A stretch of DNA of 64,000 nucleotides from Raffaelea ambrosiae (taxonomy: Eukaryota; Ascomycota; Sordariomycetes; Ophiostomatales; Ophiostomataceae): positions 959,075 through 1,023,074 of the forward strand of contig PCDI01000005.1 in assembly GCA_002778195.1 (NCBI GenBank), in the 5' to 3' direction. This document shows positions 48,903 through 61,617 of the stretch, piece by piece (the first letter of the stretch is position 1; each line of letters starts with the position of its first letter). The position numbers were made by a program, and so were the translations under genes. Below the pieces are notes generated by a model. That model ran no database searches, was not told the origin of the DNA, and worked only from the letters and a program-made list of their open reading frames with translations.

Positions 48903-51900
48903 TCATCGGTAACCGCCAACTTGCGAGGTAGCAGTATAGGCCATCGTGGCTTCTTCGTTGACTTTGTGGGTATTGGTTCGGTTCAAGACAGCGGCCTGAC
49001 TCAGAGACATCTGACGGGTGGCACGCTCTTCTGAGTAGCTTCCGACTGTGCTGCTGGTTTCTCGGTCGGGTGTTGTCCTCTCCAAGAACCGTCGGCCCGA
49101 GAGCAGAGACGGAGTGGTGGTCGTGGCAGATTGTGGGGTGGCTAGTCGGGATGCGAGGTTGGAGGACACGAAGCGACGTCGTGGCAAGGCCGAGGTCAAA
49201 GGAGGGCTGCTCTCGGCGACAGGCGCACCGACAGAAGACGCGGCTGATCCTCCTGAGATTGGATAGTCGCGGAGGTGGTATTCACGCCGTGGTGTCCGCG
49301 GGGAAACAGCCACTTCTGTTGTTGCTCTGGATGGCGGCCGGGCCCGCGTTTCGTCTTCTTCTTCCGCAAAAATAGTCTTCCGCGTGCGCAGCAAGAGTGA
49401 GGTCTTGCGTCCGCCCTCCTCTGGTTCCTCTGTGGCGGCCCGTCGCATTCTCAGAAGGGATGACCTGCGGCCACTCTGGGGCGACTCCTCAATTTCTTCG
49501 GACGCAGCGCGCCGTGTCCGAGACATCAGCAATGATGAACGCCGGCCAGTGGTCTCAACGGTAGTCGCTGAGGCTGGAGCGGCCGGGGCCACGGTAAGTC
49601 GTGGCGAAGCAGCGAGAGTCGGTGTGGCGAGGTAGGATGCTCGGCGCTCGTCGAGTCGGGTCAGCGTTCTGGGCTCGATGCTGGTTTTGACGGTCAAGGG
49701 CTGCTGGTCCTTTGCCGCCCGACGCGCATTCACCAGTGATGAGAAGGCCCGGTTGACTGGAGGGCTGGTGGCTGTTGCCGGCAGTGGTGGTGCTGGCGGG
49801 ACTGGGTCTTCTCGCGGCTGGGAGGCGGCCTGGACGGCGGCAGCAGCCGAGGCTACGGCAGCAGCAGCAGCACTGGGCTTGTGTTGCTGAGAGGACGCTT
49901 CGTCGTTCAGAGCCAGGCAAAGCTCGGTCAGACCGCGGCAGATGTTCTCGGCCCGGCGCCGCAGCTGTCTGTCGGTTGGTGTGGCAGGTCCGCCCGTGCC
50001 AATGGAGCTGGCACCGCTGGAGATCAGGCCTGCTTTGCCGGAAACACCGACCATTTGCGAGAGAGAAAGGGCCTCCGATGCCACAGCCTCGATTGCACTG
50101 TAGACGTCGTTGCTCGTGTACGGTCGCGCCTTGTGGAGAGCCGAGACGAGAGTCGAATTGGAGGGCAGTTGTGCATCTCGCTGGAACGAGAATAGCTGTT
50201 TCTTCTGCAGTTGCGAAGAACTGGAACTCATGATCTCGGTCTGGGCGTAGTTGGAGCCACGTCTTGGCGAGTTAGACACGGTCGTTGCAGTTGTCATGGC
50301 CGTTGGTGGCCGGTCGTCGGAGACTCTGGACATGGCTGCACCTGCAGCGGCTGGGCTCTTGCCCGTTTGCTCGAGACGGCGCATACGGGACTTGAGCTCA
50401 TCCAGCTCGTCCCACACGGTCGACGGTGCCGCGGTGGACGCAGAAGACTCTGTTCCCTCGAGGGCAGAATGGACCACCTCATGGTGCTCGTGCCTCTGAA
50501 TGTCGCCGCCGCCCCGTGAGACAAGCGGGGAGGAGCTGGAGGCTTTCGAATTGCTTTGGGAGGTTTTGGTCGAGGACGTGCGTGATGGGAGAATGGCGCT
50601 GGCGCTGTCTGCGATGGAAGGGCGCCTCCGGGAGTAGGGAATGCCAACATCGGAGACGGCATCGTAAAACACAGTGGAGGTTGGAGACGTCCGCGAAGGG
50701 GCCCCCGAGCGTGTGCGGATGGAGGCAGATCGGACTGGAGGTCTGCTGTCCTTGGCAAAGGAACGCAGAGGCATGTCTCTTGTCGAGGACGGGGGGAAGA
50801 CACCATTCTCGTCGCTGCGTCGTTGGCGGGCAGTCTCTCGCTGGTCTGACAGGCGGCGAGCAACTTGAGGCGGTGAGGACGGCCTGTGTGTTGGAACAGC
50901 AGCAGAATAAGGTCGTCGCTGTGAGGATGTGCGTGTCACACGCGGCTGTGGAAGAGGCATGTTAGCTGGCGATGCCCCTGGCCTGAAGCACGATGATTGC
51001 AAAGCAGCAGCAATCAGGAAACAGGAAAACAAGGGAACATAAAGGAGGGATTGCCGAAACAAAAAAGCAAGATCAACGGTGGTGCAGATGTTGCGAGACA
51101 AAAACGCTGCAAGAACCCGAGAAAATGAGACAGAAAGAGCGGGTAAATGTCCGAGTGTCAAAACAGGGGGTTACTGCTCTTGGGGCGGGAAGGTCCATGG
51201 AGTGGTATCCACGGGTAATGATGCACAGGCTCTCGAGCACAAAAAAAAAAGCGGTTCGAGAACAACAAATAATGGAGGGTCACGGACAGAAAGGGAAATC
51301 ATTGCGTTCAAAGATTTGCGGGCACTCGCAGTCGCCATGACCTCCGACTTCCAACTTACCACATTGCTGGGATCGTCTGATTCTTCAGAGCGATTTCTCG
51401 TGTCTTCGTGGGCGATCCGCATGAACAAGTCGGCCGTGTTCTCGGACTCTGACGGACCCTGGGCTGCATGCTCGTGCTGTGTTCTCGCCTGCTGCTGATG
51501 CTGGTGCATCGGGACCGGGATGCCGCTGCTGCTCTGGCGGCTGTGACGGCGCCCGTCATCCATGCGGCCTTCGAGGGCGCGCAGAGTGCGGTCGCGCTGG
51601 CTGGGGTCGAGGGCAGCACCATCGGCGCTGTCGCCGTCGCTGAAGGCGCCGGGCGAGCGTAGGCTCATGTCCAGGACAAGGCTCTTGCGAGAGCCGGAGG
51701 AGCGAAAGGAACGGATGGGTGGGATGACGGCGCGGGAGGTGGTGGAAGAACCGTCGCTGCGAGGAGGCCGGAAGGAGACGGGCGGACGCGAGGAGTGCCT
51801 CCGTTTGTCATCGGCTGGCTGGTGGCAGTGCTGCTTGTCCTTGTCGTCCTGGATGGTCTTGGGCAGGATCAGCTCGCGCTGGCCCTTGGTCCACTCGCTG

Positions 51901-54017
51901 GTGTTGGCTTCGACGGCGGGCGCAAAGCCAGAGACTGCCGAGATGCCCGAAGAGGCTGAAAGGGCCGAGGGGGGCCCAGATGGAGGACGATGCGGAGGAG
52001 CAGTGCCGCTGCTGTTGTTGGTGGTGGCGGTGGTGGCGGCGGAGTTGCTGGGCTGCTCGTTGTGGACGACGGCAGCGGCAGCAGCCTGGACGTTGAAGGC
52101 CTGCAGGCGCTTAGCAGTGAAGGCGGAGGGCGGGCCGTGGGCGGTCTCGAGGCCGTTGGAGCTGAAGGAGGCGGGCGCGCGGCGATGGGACGACGAGCGC
52201 GATGGGCTCGGCTCTGCGAGGGTGCGTTGCAGCTTAGCGCTGGCGGCGGTCGTGGGCGTGTCGGAGGCGTCAGGGATGGACGATGCCGTCGAGGGTCCAG
52301 GGAGTGGCGTGTTTGCAATGCTGTCTCCGGGATTTGCAGCACTGTCGATGTGGACAAAGTCTGCGCTGTTTGCGCTGTTTGTCGCGTTTGCCGTATTCGC
52401 GCTTGTCGGCGTGCTGGAAAATGCAGACGCGTTGTCGACGAGGGAGGCCGTGTTCGTGTTGTTCGTGTTGTTCGTGTTGGACGGGGTTGAGTGGGATGGC
52501 TGTCTTGGGCAATTTGTGTTGCTCGAGTTGGCCGCAGTATTAAAAGTGTTTGTGCTGTTGGTAGCGCTCGAATTGGCCGAGTTCGTGTTGGACGTGTTGG
52601 CGGAAGAGGCGGTGACGGCAGTGGTGGAGGAGGCGGACGACGCGGACGACGTGTGTGGTGGATGGTGCGGATGAGGTGCAGGAGGAAGTGCAGAAACAGA
52701 CGCAGACGATGCAGAGGGTGCAGAAGAAGGAAGCAGGTGCTGCTGCAGGGTGGTGGCCGAGGACGAGATGGGCGGGCTGGGCGGCGAAGAAGCCGGCAGG
52801 GACGAGCTGGACGGAATGGTCTGGAGAGGGGTCTGAAACGTCGACGCGCGCGAGCAGCGTGCAGAGGCACCACCTGGGCGGGACGGCGAAAACGGAAGGG
52901 TCGATCCACCGTTTTGGGTGTTATTAGTTTGGGCAGTCTGGGCAGTTTGGCAGTGTTGGCTATTTATTGCTTCCTGCCCTGGTTGGGTCGCACCGTGTGT
53001 GGCTCCGTTTGCTCTAGCGGCACCCTGGGCATGTCCAGCACTGTTTCGGCGTTTGGGCTGGCCAGGGTGGCCAGGGTGGCCAGGGTGGCCAGGGTGGCCA
53101 GGGTGGCCAGGGCTGTTGGTGGTCTGGGTGGTCTGGGAGGGCAGCCCGGTTGCGCCTGCCGCAAGTGCACCTGCTGGGGTGGCGCCTGGTGTGGTCGCAC
53201 TTATGGCAGAAGGTGTGTTTTGGAACGGAGCCCCCAGCTGGGTCTGCCTTTGCGGGCGAGTCTGTGTTGTTTGGTGTGTCTGTGTGTGTGTCTGTGTGTG
53301 TGTGTGCTGGACGGCAGCAGACGTCGCTAGGGCCGCAGCAGCTGGTGATATTCGCTCTGCTCGTTCCGTTCGTTCCGTTCGTTCTGTTTGCTCTGTTCGC
53401 TCTGTTCGCTCGGCTCGCTCAGCTCGCTCAGCTCGCTCAGTTCCTGCAGCATCCTCTCCTTCCGGCGATACAGGGGTTGGTGGCATGTGCGGCAGCCGGG
53501 CAAAGCCATCTTTCTTCTTGAGGTCGGCAAACCGAAAGGCCGGCAGCTTGGACGAGTTGTGGTACTGCCGGTGCGTATGCAGACTATCGGTGTGCGGGTC
53601 GTGGTGGCGGCGTTGATCGTTCTGTGGGCTGCGATGTTCGGCTGGCTGCAGGTTCTGGAAGTTCTGGAGGGTTTGGTGGTTCTGCGGCTTCTGCAGGCCT
53701 TGCAAACTTTTGAGGCTCGGATTGTGCTCGTGAGAAGACTGTGGTGGCTGGCCTGGGGACGGCGGCGTCACGGGCTTTGGGACATAGCCGGCTGTCGGCG
53801 GCGGTGCCGACACGAGCACCGGTGTTGCCATGAATGACAAACGCGAGCCGTTGCCGTTGCCGTTGCCGTTGCCGCTGATGGTGGCTGGTAGCTGTGTTGT
53901 GGGCGCCATTGTCGTTTTGCTGGATCCAGCTGTCGAGTGTGGTGACGATGTCGACGACGGGGGCGTGGCCACTTTGTTGCGGGCAGCCACGTAGCCCGCA
54001 TCTACGATGGAAGTCAT
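48903..54017 (-). CDS. Large low-complexity fungal protein, about 1,566 residues, function unknown
   Basis: Exons 51360-54017 and 48903-50945 are joined by a 414-nt intron (GTAAGT donor; GCTAAC branch point and CCACAG acceptor) with phase 0 on both sides. Unspliced, each half is open but ends or begins in non-coding-looking sequence. The N-terminal exon is Ser/Thr/Asn/Pro-rich and full of repeats: Gly-Asn runs, LQxLQ-type Gln/Asn stretches, AERAERTERTE, (GHP)n and Thr-Asn/Ser-Asn runs. Conserved-looking islands are EWTKGQRELILPKTIQDDKD, SRKSLVLDMSLRSPG and ENTADLFMRIAHEDTRN just before the intron, and after it SSPPQVARRLSDQ, TVWDELDELKSRMRRLEQTG (a short coiled coil) and RRAENICRGLTELCLAL. 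Island order resembles a conserved but uncharacterised filamentous-fungal family. Many SR/RR-S sites suggest phosphorylation. I cannot assign a function. Confidence 0.78.
53059..53112. repeat. 9-bp coding minisatellite, six copies
   Basis: The unit GGCCAGGGT is repeated six times. On the minus strand it encodes repeated Gly-His-Pro inside the large low-complexity protein. Confidence 0.95.
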
Positions 54018-57000
54018 GGCTGTGTCGTGCCTTCCTTGCCGGGCTGAAGCTGTCGTTCTGCCGATTCCTGCTCCTTCCGTGCGCTCTGACACTGCACCGC
54101 CGGTCGTGCCTTCCGATCGGGGTTGCCAAGGTTCGAGTCCTCTTCCTTTTTGTCTGTGTCTCGCACAGTCTTTCTTACTCCCTCGATTTCCGCTTCTTTC
54201 TTTCTTTCCGTTTTCTCCCTCTACTCGCTCGGCTCTCCTAGCCCGCCCCCAGGTCGAAGACGAGTATGCTGCTGCTGTGTTCGTTCGTGTGCTGGCTTCA
54301 ACGGTTCTCCTGCGACAGCGGCTCGTGGGCGGTGTAGTGTCCGGGTCAGATGTGAGGTGGTTGGTGCCGCAGCCGACGAGAACAGACCTTCCATTGAAAG
54401 GGCGATACGGGTATGAGGTTATGGGAGAGAGGAAAGGCCAAGGGAAGCGCAATGGGACACAATGAAGCACAAAAACAAAACAAAAAAAGATAGACACGAG
54501 CTGTCGGTGCTGGTATTCTGCACTTGCGCCGTTTCGTGGTCGTTCTCAAACCCTCAACCGTCCTCGTAAACCGGCGCAGAGAAACACCGCGACCAAGGTT
54601 TCCGTGGGAGTGGATTCTGTGTGGACGTTTTGGTGCCTTGGGTGGTCTGGTGGTGTGTGCTGGAATGGGCTTTCCTCGTTCCCTGTCAACTGGTCCGACA
54701 CGCTAAGAGCAAAAACGAGCCAGGGTCAAGGTCCGGGTTCCTGAAATCGTGGGCGAGAAGGATCAATCAGAGAGGAGAGAGCAGCATAAAAGAAGCACAA
54801 AAGATGGGGGGAGGGTGTGTGGGAAAGCAAGGATGGTGCCTGAAGGGGGGGGGGAGGGAAAGTGAAGAGAGAAAAGGAAAAAGGAAGAAAAAAAACAAGC
54901 GATGACGCCCAGAGTTGATCGCGAAGAGCGAAGCGAGCCCAAAAAGAGCCAGACGAGCCAAACAAAGCCAAACTGGCGACAGCTGTGCTGTGCATTCGCA
55001 CACACTTAGGGGGAGGCGATTTTTTTGTCCCTTTTTTTCTCTCGCCCGCCCGCTCTGTTTTCCTCGTCGCCCTTTTTCTTCAACTCGCGCGCCGAGCTAG
55101 TGCCCAACGGTCGTCGATACAGATGGCCGGTCTCAGGCGCGCAGGCAAGGCCGTTTATCTTGCGGTGTAAATATTCGTCACAGGTCACAGGATCCACCGA
55201 GGGAAAATGCACAAAGACAAGACAAAAATACCCTTGGAACGTCAAGCAGTGAAACAAGGTGGAAGCTGAAGAAGAGAGATCTTGCCCAGACCATGGGCAC
55301 AGTCGCATTACCGGGGCTGGACGGGGTAACCCACGATTCGATCTGTGTTTTTGAAGAATCTCTGCACCGCTGTCGAAGAATCGTCAAAGATGGCAGATGG
55401 CAGTATTTGCTTTTTCTGCCGCATGCACGGGTGGGCCAACACGCACATGAGATGCGCCTGCGAGTGCTACCGTGGACGCACTATTGGAGAGCATGTCCAG
55501 TGGCGCGCCTGGCCAGCATCGCACTCTGCATTGGTGGCTGGTCTGGTGATGAGCCCGAATCTGCAGGGAGACGTATATTTTGCGGATGTTATTAACTGCT
55601 ATTACACCGTATCTTGCAATATACTCGTCACTACATACATTGGTGTCTGCTGCTCGTGCCCATCGCAGTCTCTGGCTTGTATCGCCAACTTCCGAGTCAG
55701 CCCGTTTCCAATTCGCCCTTCCCATTCGCTAATGCCACGCACCAGCCCCCCCTGCCCGCCGTCCGTGTGCCCCTTTGTTGCTGCGACGCTCCACCGAGCG
55801 TGCTGGCCCCCGCCCGACGACCGCCAGAAGAGAAGAAGCGCAGTTCAGACCATCTTTGCCCCCAATCCAAAAAGCCAGGAGAGATAGCGCGCGCAGTCCC
55901 TGCATGCGCTTGCTTACTCGAAAAGTGCACATGGATGCGTGTCAGATGTGTATCTTGCTAGAGGGGGGCTTCCTGCAAAAGCGCCCGCTTTGGCCGGCGC
56001 ACCAGATCGGGCATCATGCAGTGGAGAGTGTCTGCACACCCGCTGCAGCCTACTACGTAAATAGTTATGCACGCCTGCACACGAGGCCTCTGCAGGACTA
56101 CCCAAAAAGACTGCATCAATGGTCCTGCAGCGCCAACGCATGTGTTGTGGTGCTACTATGTATTACGGTGTGTACTGCATGCAGGACCACAAAAACACAC
56201 TCAGCACCAACACGCTCAGCACCAGAAACACACTCAGCGCAGTGCTTTTTGCTTTGTTTCTTTCCCCCCTTGCGTCTCGGTACTTGCTTGCTTCGAGCTT
56301 CTGCGCTTCTTTCTGGGCGACTTTAAGGCTCTGCTTTCTTTTTCTGGTCTTTCCCCTCCGTTCCGTGGGCCGTGGCGCCTCCGATCTTTCCCTGCTCTTT
56401 CCTTGACGTTCCCTGTTTTCACGCCCTTCCCTGTCCGTTGTTACCCGTTTCCAACTTTTTTTTTTTTTTCCCTTTTTGCTTCAGATAGGAGAAACCAGGA
56501 GGCACAGCATAGGCGGAACATGTGGCGCCGTTTTTGGCAGGTCGCACAATGGCGAAAACGGAAGGAACGACACACACACACACACACACACGCACACAAT
56601 CCCCCCCCCCCCAAAATACAACGTCTCCTGTTGGGATCATCCCTCGGCAAACCCCCCTGCGAACACCTCCATCCTCTCCCCTGGCATCGAATCCTGTGAA
56701 CTCTATTTGGAAATTCTGCGATACCAGGCCCTGTTTCTGGACACTCTAAATAGGGGACTGCAGGAGGATGTGCACGGCAGCCCCAGCTATTCTTCTCAAC
56801 GGGCTCATCGGCCTGCTTGCACCTACATTCCCCCTTTTCTTCTTCCGTTTCTCGTTTCTCGTTTCTCGTTTCTTCTTTCTCTGTCCCTCTGTCCCTCTGT
56901 CAACAACCCGGTCCGAGCGGATCCCCATAGTAGTTGGACCCCTAGTCTTGCCAGAGGCTAAGAGGTAGCGGGCAAAAAGGCAGCCAGAAAGAAATAGAAA

Positions 57001-59229
57001 CCCGGGCAAAGCGACGACTCGTACTTTGGCACCGTTCTTACTATGTAACCTTTCTGGATCAGAGGCTATTGGCGCTACGAGCACGCCGTCGGCCGAGCGT
57101 TCGCTTGACGTGCCGTGTCCAAGCCCACCGCCAATGGCCAATACGAGTCGAGGGCCGCTCGCTCGCTTCCTGGGACCGCCGGACGACACGAGCCAGCAAC
57201 CTGGATCATGGCCGAAGGAACGCCTGGGAAAGGACCCTGCAGAAAGCGAGTAGGTACAGCACGGTGTATTGTGGCCACTCTGTTTCTCAGGCTTCCGCAT
57301 TCTAATACTACAAGTACTAACTTACTATTAGTTGCAGTAATGATGTACTGTCTTTGTTTGCGGCATTTTGCTGGCCAGCGCGTCACGGCAACAACACCAA
57401 ACGCTCTTTGCAGAGTGGTCTCGCCGTCATGACTGAGTTCGCTGCCCGCCCTAGCGCTGGGGCCTTTCTCAAACAATGAAGGGGATGGTGAACAGACATC
57501 GCAATCACGCGAGACCCATCGTTCTCACCTCACAGAGTAACGCTGCGCGGCTTTCAGGCCCAGACCCCCCCCCCCAAACCCATGCTTGGGGCACGCACCA
57601 GCAGCCCCAAAGGGAACTACATAGTACCAACTCGCTGCTGCCCCTGTCTTTTCTTGCTTTTTCGTCTCTGCTCCGGTCCCCTAGCCCGTAGCGCGTCCGA
57701 CGTTGGGGCCGTTACCAAAGGCCAAGCAGCCGAAACCCACCGTAAGCCTTTCTTGGTGCCCATCTTCGCAAACGTTAGCCTGTGCTAGCGCTCCCTCTCG
57801 CCGTTTCACTCATTCTTGGGACCGTTTATCACTGTTTTTGCCCACAGGAACCCTTGTTCCTGTCCGTCTTTTCTCTGTTGCTTTCTCTGTCTGCCTCCCC
57901 TCTGCTCTCGGCTCTCCTTTATCCCCCCTCTTCATTCTTGTTCCACAACACTAATGCCGGCTCCTCCGTCTCCACGTTCTACGAACGAGCAACATGTCAT
58001 CATGTTCGAGCAGAGTCGCCTTCGGCCATGCCCACCAAGAACCAGTCCCGCCCCGAAAGACATGCACAGGACAAACTGCAACGTCGAGGACGTCAAGAAC
58101 GCCATAACACGATGACAGGGGAACCTAACAGCCCGTGGCCAGCGGGGCGGTGGACCCAAGATGGCGCTCCAGGTGGTTGCTCTCACGGTGCACAATGTGG
58201 CAGCCGTCCATCGTCAGGGAGCACTGGAAATGGACACCGAGCTAACGGACCAGTCCTTTCCCCTCCCCTCACTAACAGCTCTATTTCAAGCTTCAGTTCA
58301 GTGATGGGCAAGGGGCATGCAGCTTTTCCCCCTCTCCTCGCTCCTTCCTGGCAAAAATAGCGAAATGAGGATATCCAAAACACACGACCAAAAGGACCGA
58401 GCGGCGACCGGGGGGCAGGCTGAACGAGGAAACATATCAACGATCCGCACGTGACCGTCAGCAAGGTGATCGGCGTCGACGAACATGCTCGTTCCCCTGT
58501 ATCTGACAGTCGCACGGAAAGATATGTGAGCAGCTTTCTTGAAGGCTGGGCAATATTCTCGCTTGTAGTCTCGAGGATGGACTGTCACAATTGTCATGGC
58601 AACAAACATGTTGATGTTGACCCTTAATTCCCCCAAGGCTGCAGACGGCATCGGTCAAAACCGTTTCGTTCAGCTGGCAGGTCATCACGCCCACTTGGTT
58701 TGATCGACGCACGACCTACGCCAGGCTGAGGAGGTAGCGCAATGGATGACGGACACCCAATGGACACCCAATGGACACCCATTGGAAGCCAAATCCCAAT
58801 TCATGGTTGAGTTGGGGCCCGTACAGCACAGACATGGATTGCCCAGAGACGATGGACAAACACTCAGGCGTCTATCTGCCTTCCTATTGGAGCAGAGTGA
58901 ATCCAGATACCAGTTGAGCACGGCGGGTGCGGCGAGTGCGGCATAAAGAGCTCGGCAGGATTCAGCGAGACGAGCCAAAAACCGGCGTGTTGCCTGTTGG
59001 TCTCAAACAACTCGATCAAGTTTCAAAGGAGACCAACAACTTTGGTCTATTGTTTTCAAGCATACTCCATAGGGGGCGTGGGCCAAAAACGCATCGCAAA
59101 AGGAGCTCTGAGATATCGCAGTGTGTTCCTGAAAGCAACTGGAGTAGTCTTCAGGTTTGCTCGTGGCCCGACTAAGCGCCCGTTCGAGACCCGAAAGTCC
59201 TTCGGGGCCAGAGACTACCAGCCGGACCA
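54018..59229. other. Long spacer without credible genes
   Basis: The left end holds the promoter and leader of the minus-strand gene starting at 54017. Beyond it I see no open frame with protein-like composition on either strand. A minus-strand stretch at about 58460-58650 (NMFVAMTIVTVHPRDYKR) looks weakly coding but is broken. Simple repeats include CA (about 56570-56597), a CTCAGCACCA-like repeat (about 56195-56245) and GGACACCCAAT (about 58749-58785). Confidence 0.5.
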
Positions 59230-60148
59230 TCAGTTCTCCAGCACATAGCGGTATCGGACCTTGCCATTATCCAGGTCGACCATGGCTTGGTTGGCCTCCT
59301 TCATGGGCCGCACCTGCACCCGCGGCTTGACCTTCTTGTCCGTAGCCAGCTGCAGCAGTTCCTTGACCTCTCCCGACAACTCGATCATGGATCCCGCCAG
59401 CGCGACCCTCCCTATGATCGACGTCATGACCTTCATTCGAAACAATCCGTTATTCGGGTTTCCCACCTGCGCCAGAACACCACCTTCCGTGCGCAGCAAA
59501 TTCGTGTAGTTACTCATGGGTGCCTGCATTAGGGAAGGATCTAGGACTGCCGTCGATAGAGGTGTACAAGGGGGGGGCACGGTAATCTGGCTTGCCTTGG
59601 ACGACGAGATGGTGAAAACAATCAGGCCGAGGGCTGCCGGTGTGTGTTGAACCAATCTGGGTTCTCCTCCGTCCTCCGTCCTCCGTCGCAATGAAGTCGG
59701 TTGCTTCTAGCTTCTCGGCATTGGCCTCCTGGGGGCTGCTGCGCGAGACGACAGCAATGCCCACCGGCTTGCCAGGACCGCCATAGTGCTTGAACGGTGG
59801 GTGTGTCGTCACGCCGCCGCGGAGCATCGGTGCTGCCGCCTCCGAGGACAGTTTGTCCGGGATGGGGATGGCAAAGTGCGACGGAACGCGGTGGTACAGT
59901 GCATATCTGCCCTTTGTCGCCGTTCACATGGCAGTCGACTTATGTCCCCACAAACTTCTTCTGGCAGCGATGTTCCGTACCTGAAGCAGACTCCTCATAG
60001 TCGCCGAAGCGGCCTCAGCAATGATGTCAATGTCGTTCTCTTCCCATTTCTTTGCCTCACACTCTTGCCACACCATCTTGCCATTGATTGCGTCTGCGTC
60101 GAGGCCCATCCAAACCCCGAACTTGTATAATTCTGCATCCTTGGTTAT
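59230..60148 (-). pseudogene. Decayed zinc-type NADP-dependent alcohol dehydrogenase (ADH6-like)
   Basis: Minus-strand pieces follow the order of fungal cinnamyl-alcohol-type dehydrogenases: ELYKFGVWMGLDAD and NGKMVWQE (about 60040-60135), then VPSHFAIPIPDKLS and AAAPMLRGGVTTH with KHYGGPGKPVGI (about 59750-59900), then EKLEATDFIATEDGG, and finally MSNYTNLLRTEGG...VRYRYVLEN with a normal stop at 59230. Damage is clear. The expected start codon reads ATA (60148-60146). The zinc-ligand segment normally reading CGxC-x-D is replaced by AEAASATMRSL. The Rossmann GxGGxGH segment is deleted, and the remaining parts lie in different frames. The protein would reduce aldehydes with NADPH if intact; this copy is dead. 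Confidence 0.85.
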
Positions 60149-60454
60149 TGTTGGTTTCTGGTGGCAATCTCTGAAAACAGACGGTGATGTGAGGGGTTTC
60201 AAGGTGCGAGCTTTCTGTGTCTCTGTTTTCTCATTTATCACTACATGGTATGATAACAGACAGACGTGAACAGGGTGACGGTGTTCATTTGCCATGTTCA
60301 TCGTCCAAACCGAGATATGCAATGACTTACTTTTGGCCGACTGCGTCACAAAATGGGGCACATTAATCCAGGAAAGGGAGAGGGAGGAAACAAAACCACA
60401 ATGTCTGTTCTTTGCCCTCCTTGTTTGCCATTCCCTTTGTAATGGCATGTTTTA

Positions 60455-61086
60455 GAGCTTGCGTGGAGAAATCGGCTTCCGATTCTCGACCCAGTCAAAC
60501 GAGCCGGCCTCCTTAAGAAGTTGGACATCTCCAGGGCTGTCGGCGGCCCTGGGAGTATACCCGTCTAACAAGCTGCCGCTCCAAAACGTGTGCGGGAACC
60601 CGTGGTAGAACACGCCTCGTGCTCATCCACGTCTTCGGGCGCCAGCACCAGGCCCACGCCGCACACTGGTCTCCGTCGTGCCGGGAGGTTGTGGCCTGGG
60701 TGGTTCGAGTTTTCGTCGCGCTCCTTGAAGACAGCTGCCGGCTGCAACTTGCTCTAGCCCAGCGTGCCGTACAGGCACATCCCCATACCCTCGTCGCGGG
60801 CTATGGGAATACGATCGCGTTCAAAGTTGCGCATGGTGGCATTGCATATACTCTGATAGACCATAAACTGCGGGAGGCCTTGCTGGCGGGCGTACTCGTT
60901 CGCCTTGGAGATCCAGGTAGGGGTGTCGGAAAGACTCAGATGCAAGCCCTTGGCGACCACGATGAGATCATCGAGGCTGTGCATGGGCTCGAGAATGCAG
61001 GTCGTGTAGTCCCACCAGTGGACGTACAGAAAGCCAATGCAGGTCGTCTGCAGATGCTTCAGCGAGTCTAAGCGCCATGGCCCCAA
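60455..61086 (-). pseudogene. 5'-truncated, frameshifted aldo-keto reductase (aryl-alcohol/norsolorinate reductase type)
   Basis: The frame 60754-61086 gives SLKHLQTTCIGFLYVHWWDYT, then MHSLDDLIVVAKGLHLSLSDTP, KANEYARQQGLPQF and RDEGMGM. These are typical of the aryl-alcohol dehydrogenase/norsolorinic-acid-reductase branch of aldo-keto reductases. After a frameshift, AAVFKERDENSNHPG (about 60700-60740), FPHTFWSGSLLDG (about 60560-60600) and a normal-looking end WVENRKPISPRKL with a stop at about 60455 follow. About the first 110 residues, with the catalytic Asp/Tyr/Lys, are absent. The usual GVSDTP reads SLSDTP. Dead gene. Confidence 0.85.
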
Positions 61087-61617
61087 GCTACTTGCTCATC
61101 GCCAACACTGTACGTTGCGCGTTGATGGATGTCGTTCAAGATTCAAGATAGGCAAGTTTAGAACCAAAGGAACCAATCAGAGCACACAAATGCGGCCTGC
61201 TTACGGTTCCACAGAGCGGTTGGTATAAGTCGGGTCACGGCTTTAAGCTAGACCAGAGCACATCATTGTTGTCCCATCTCTTGATTCGTAGGCTGCGCAG
61301 TTATCTCTCTGCTTTATAATCAGAGTGAAGCAATGCGTGCTAGTACAGGGCGCCATATGGCGTCAACGGAGCGAGTCAAGTATTTAGATAGCTCCAGACA
61401 CCCTCCAGCCAGTTCCGTGGGATGCCCACCGACGTGTGCATGGACGTACGTGAACGACCATACCGGATTTCTAGTGAAAATATTCATATCTCACGTTGTG
61501 AACAGGCCACGGCAAGCCAGTTCTCGGCAGAGTGCAAGACTTCCCAGCTTGCCAAGACAAGTCTGGGCGAAACACGTTTGCAAGAGTCAACTTTGAGAAG
61601 CACCTAGATTTTGCACA
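61087..61617. promoter_or_regulatory. Upstream region of the AKR7-like gene
   Basis: No gene is seen. This 531-bp stretch lies between the truncated end of the aldo-keto pseudogene and the start codon at 61618, and should contain the promoter. A TTTATAATC element at about 61313-61321 is a weak TATA candidate. Confidence 0.4.

Noticed and set aside
51869..52909. Arg/Pro/Thr-rich 346-codon minus-strand frame and 370-codon plus-strand frame inside the large protein gene
   Set aside because: Alternative frames of the same repetitive GC-rich exon. Their composition is dictated by the repeats and there are no conserved motifs.
54120..54145. tRNA-like B box (GGTTCGAGTCC) near 54129
   Set aside because: The flanking bases do not form a T-stem and no A box or acceptor stem can be paired upstream, so it is not a tRNA gene.
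55345..55887. 180-codon Cys-containing plus-strand frame
   Set aside because: No recognisable domain, no splice or start context support, and mixed low-complexity composition in a spacer; not listed as a gene.
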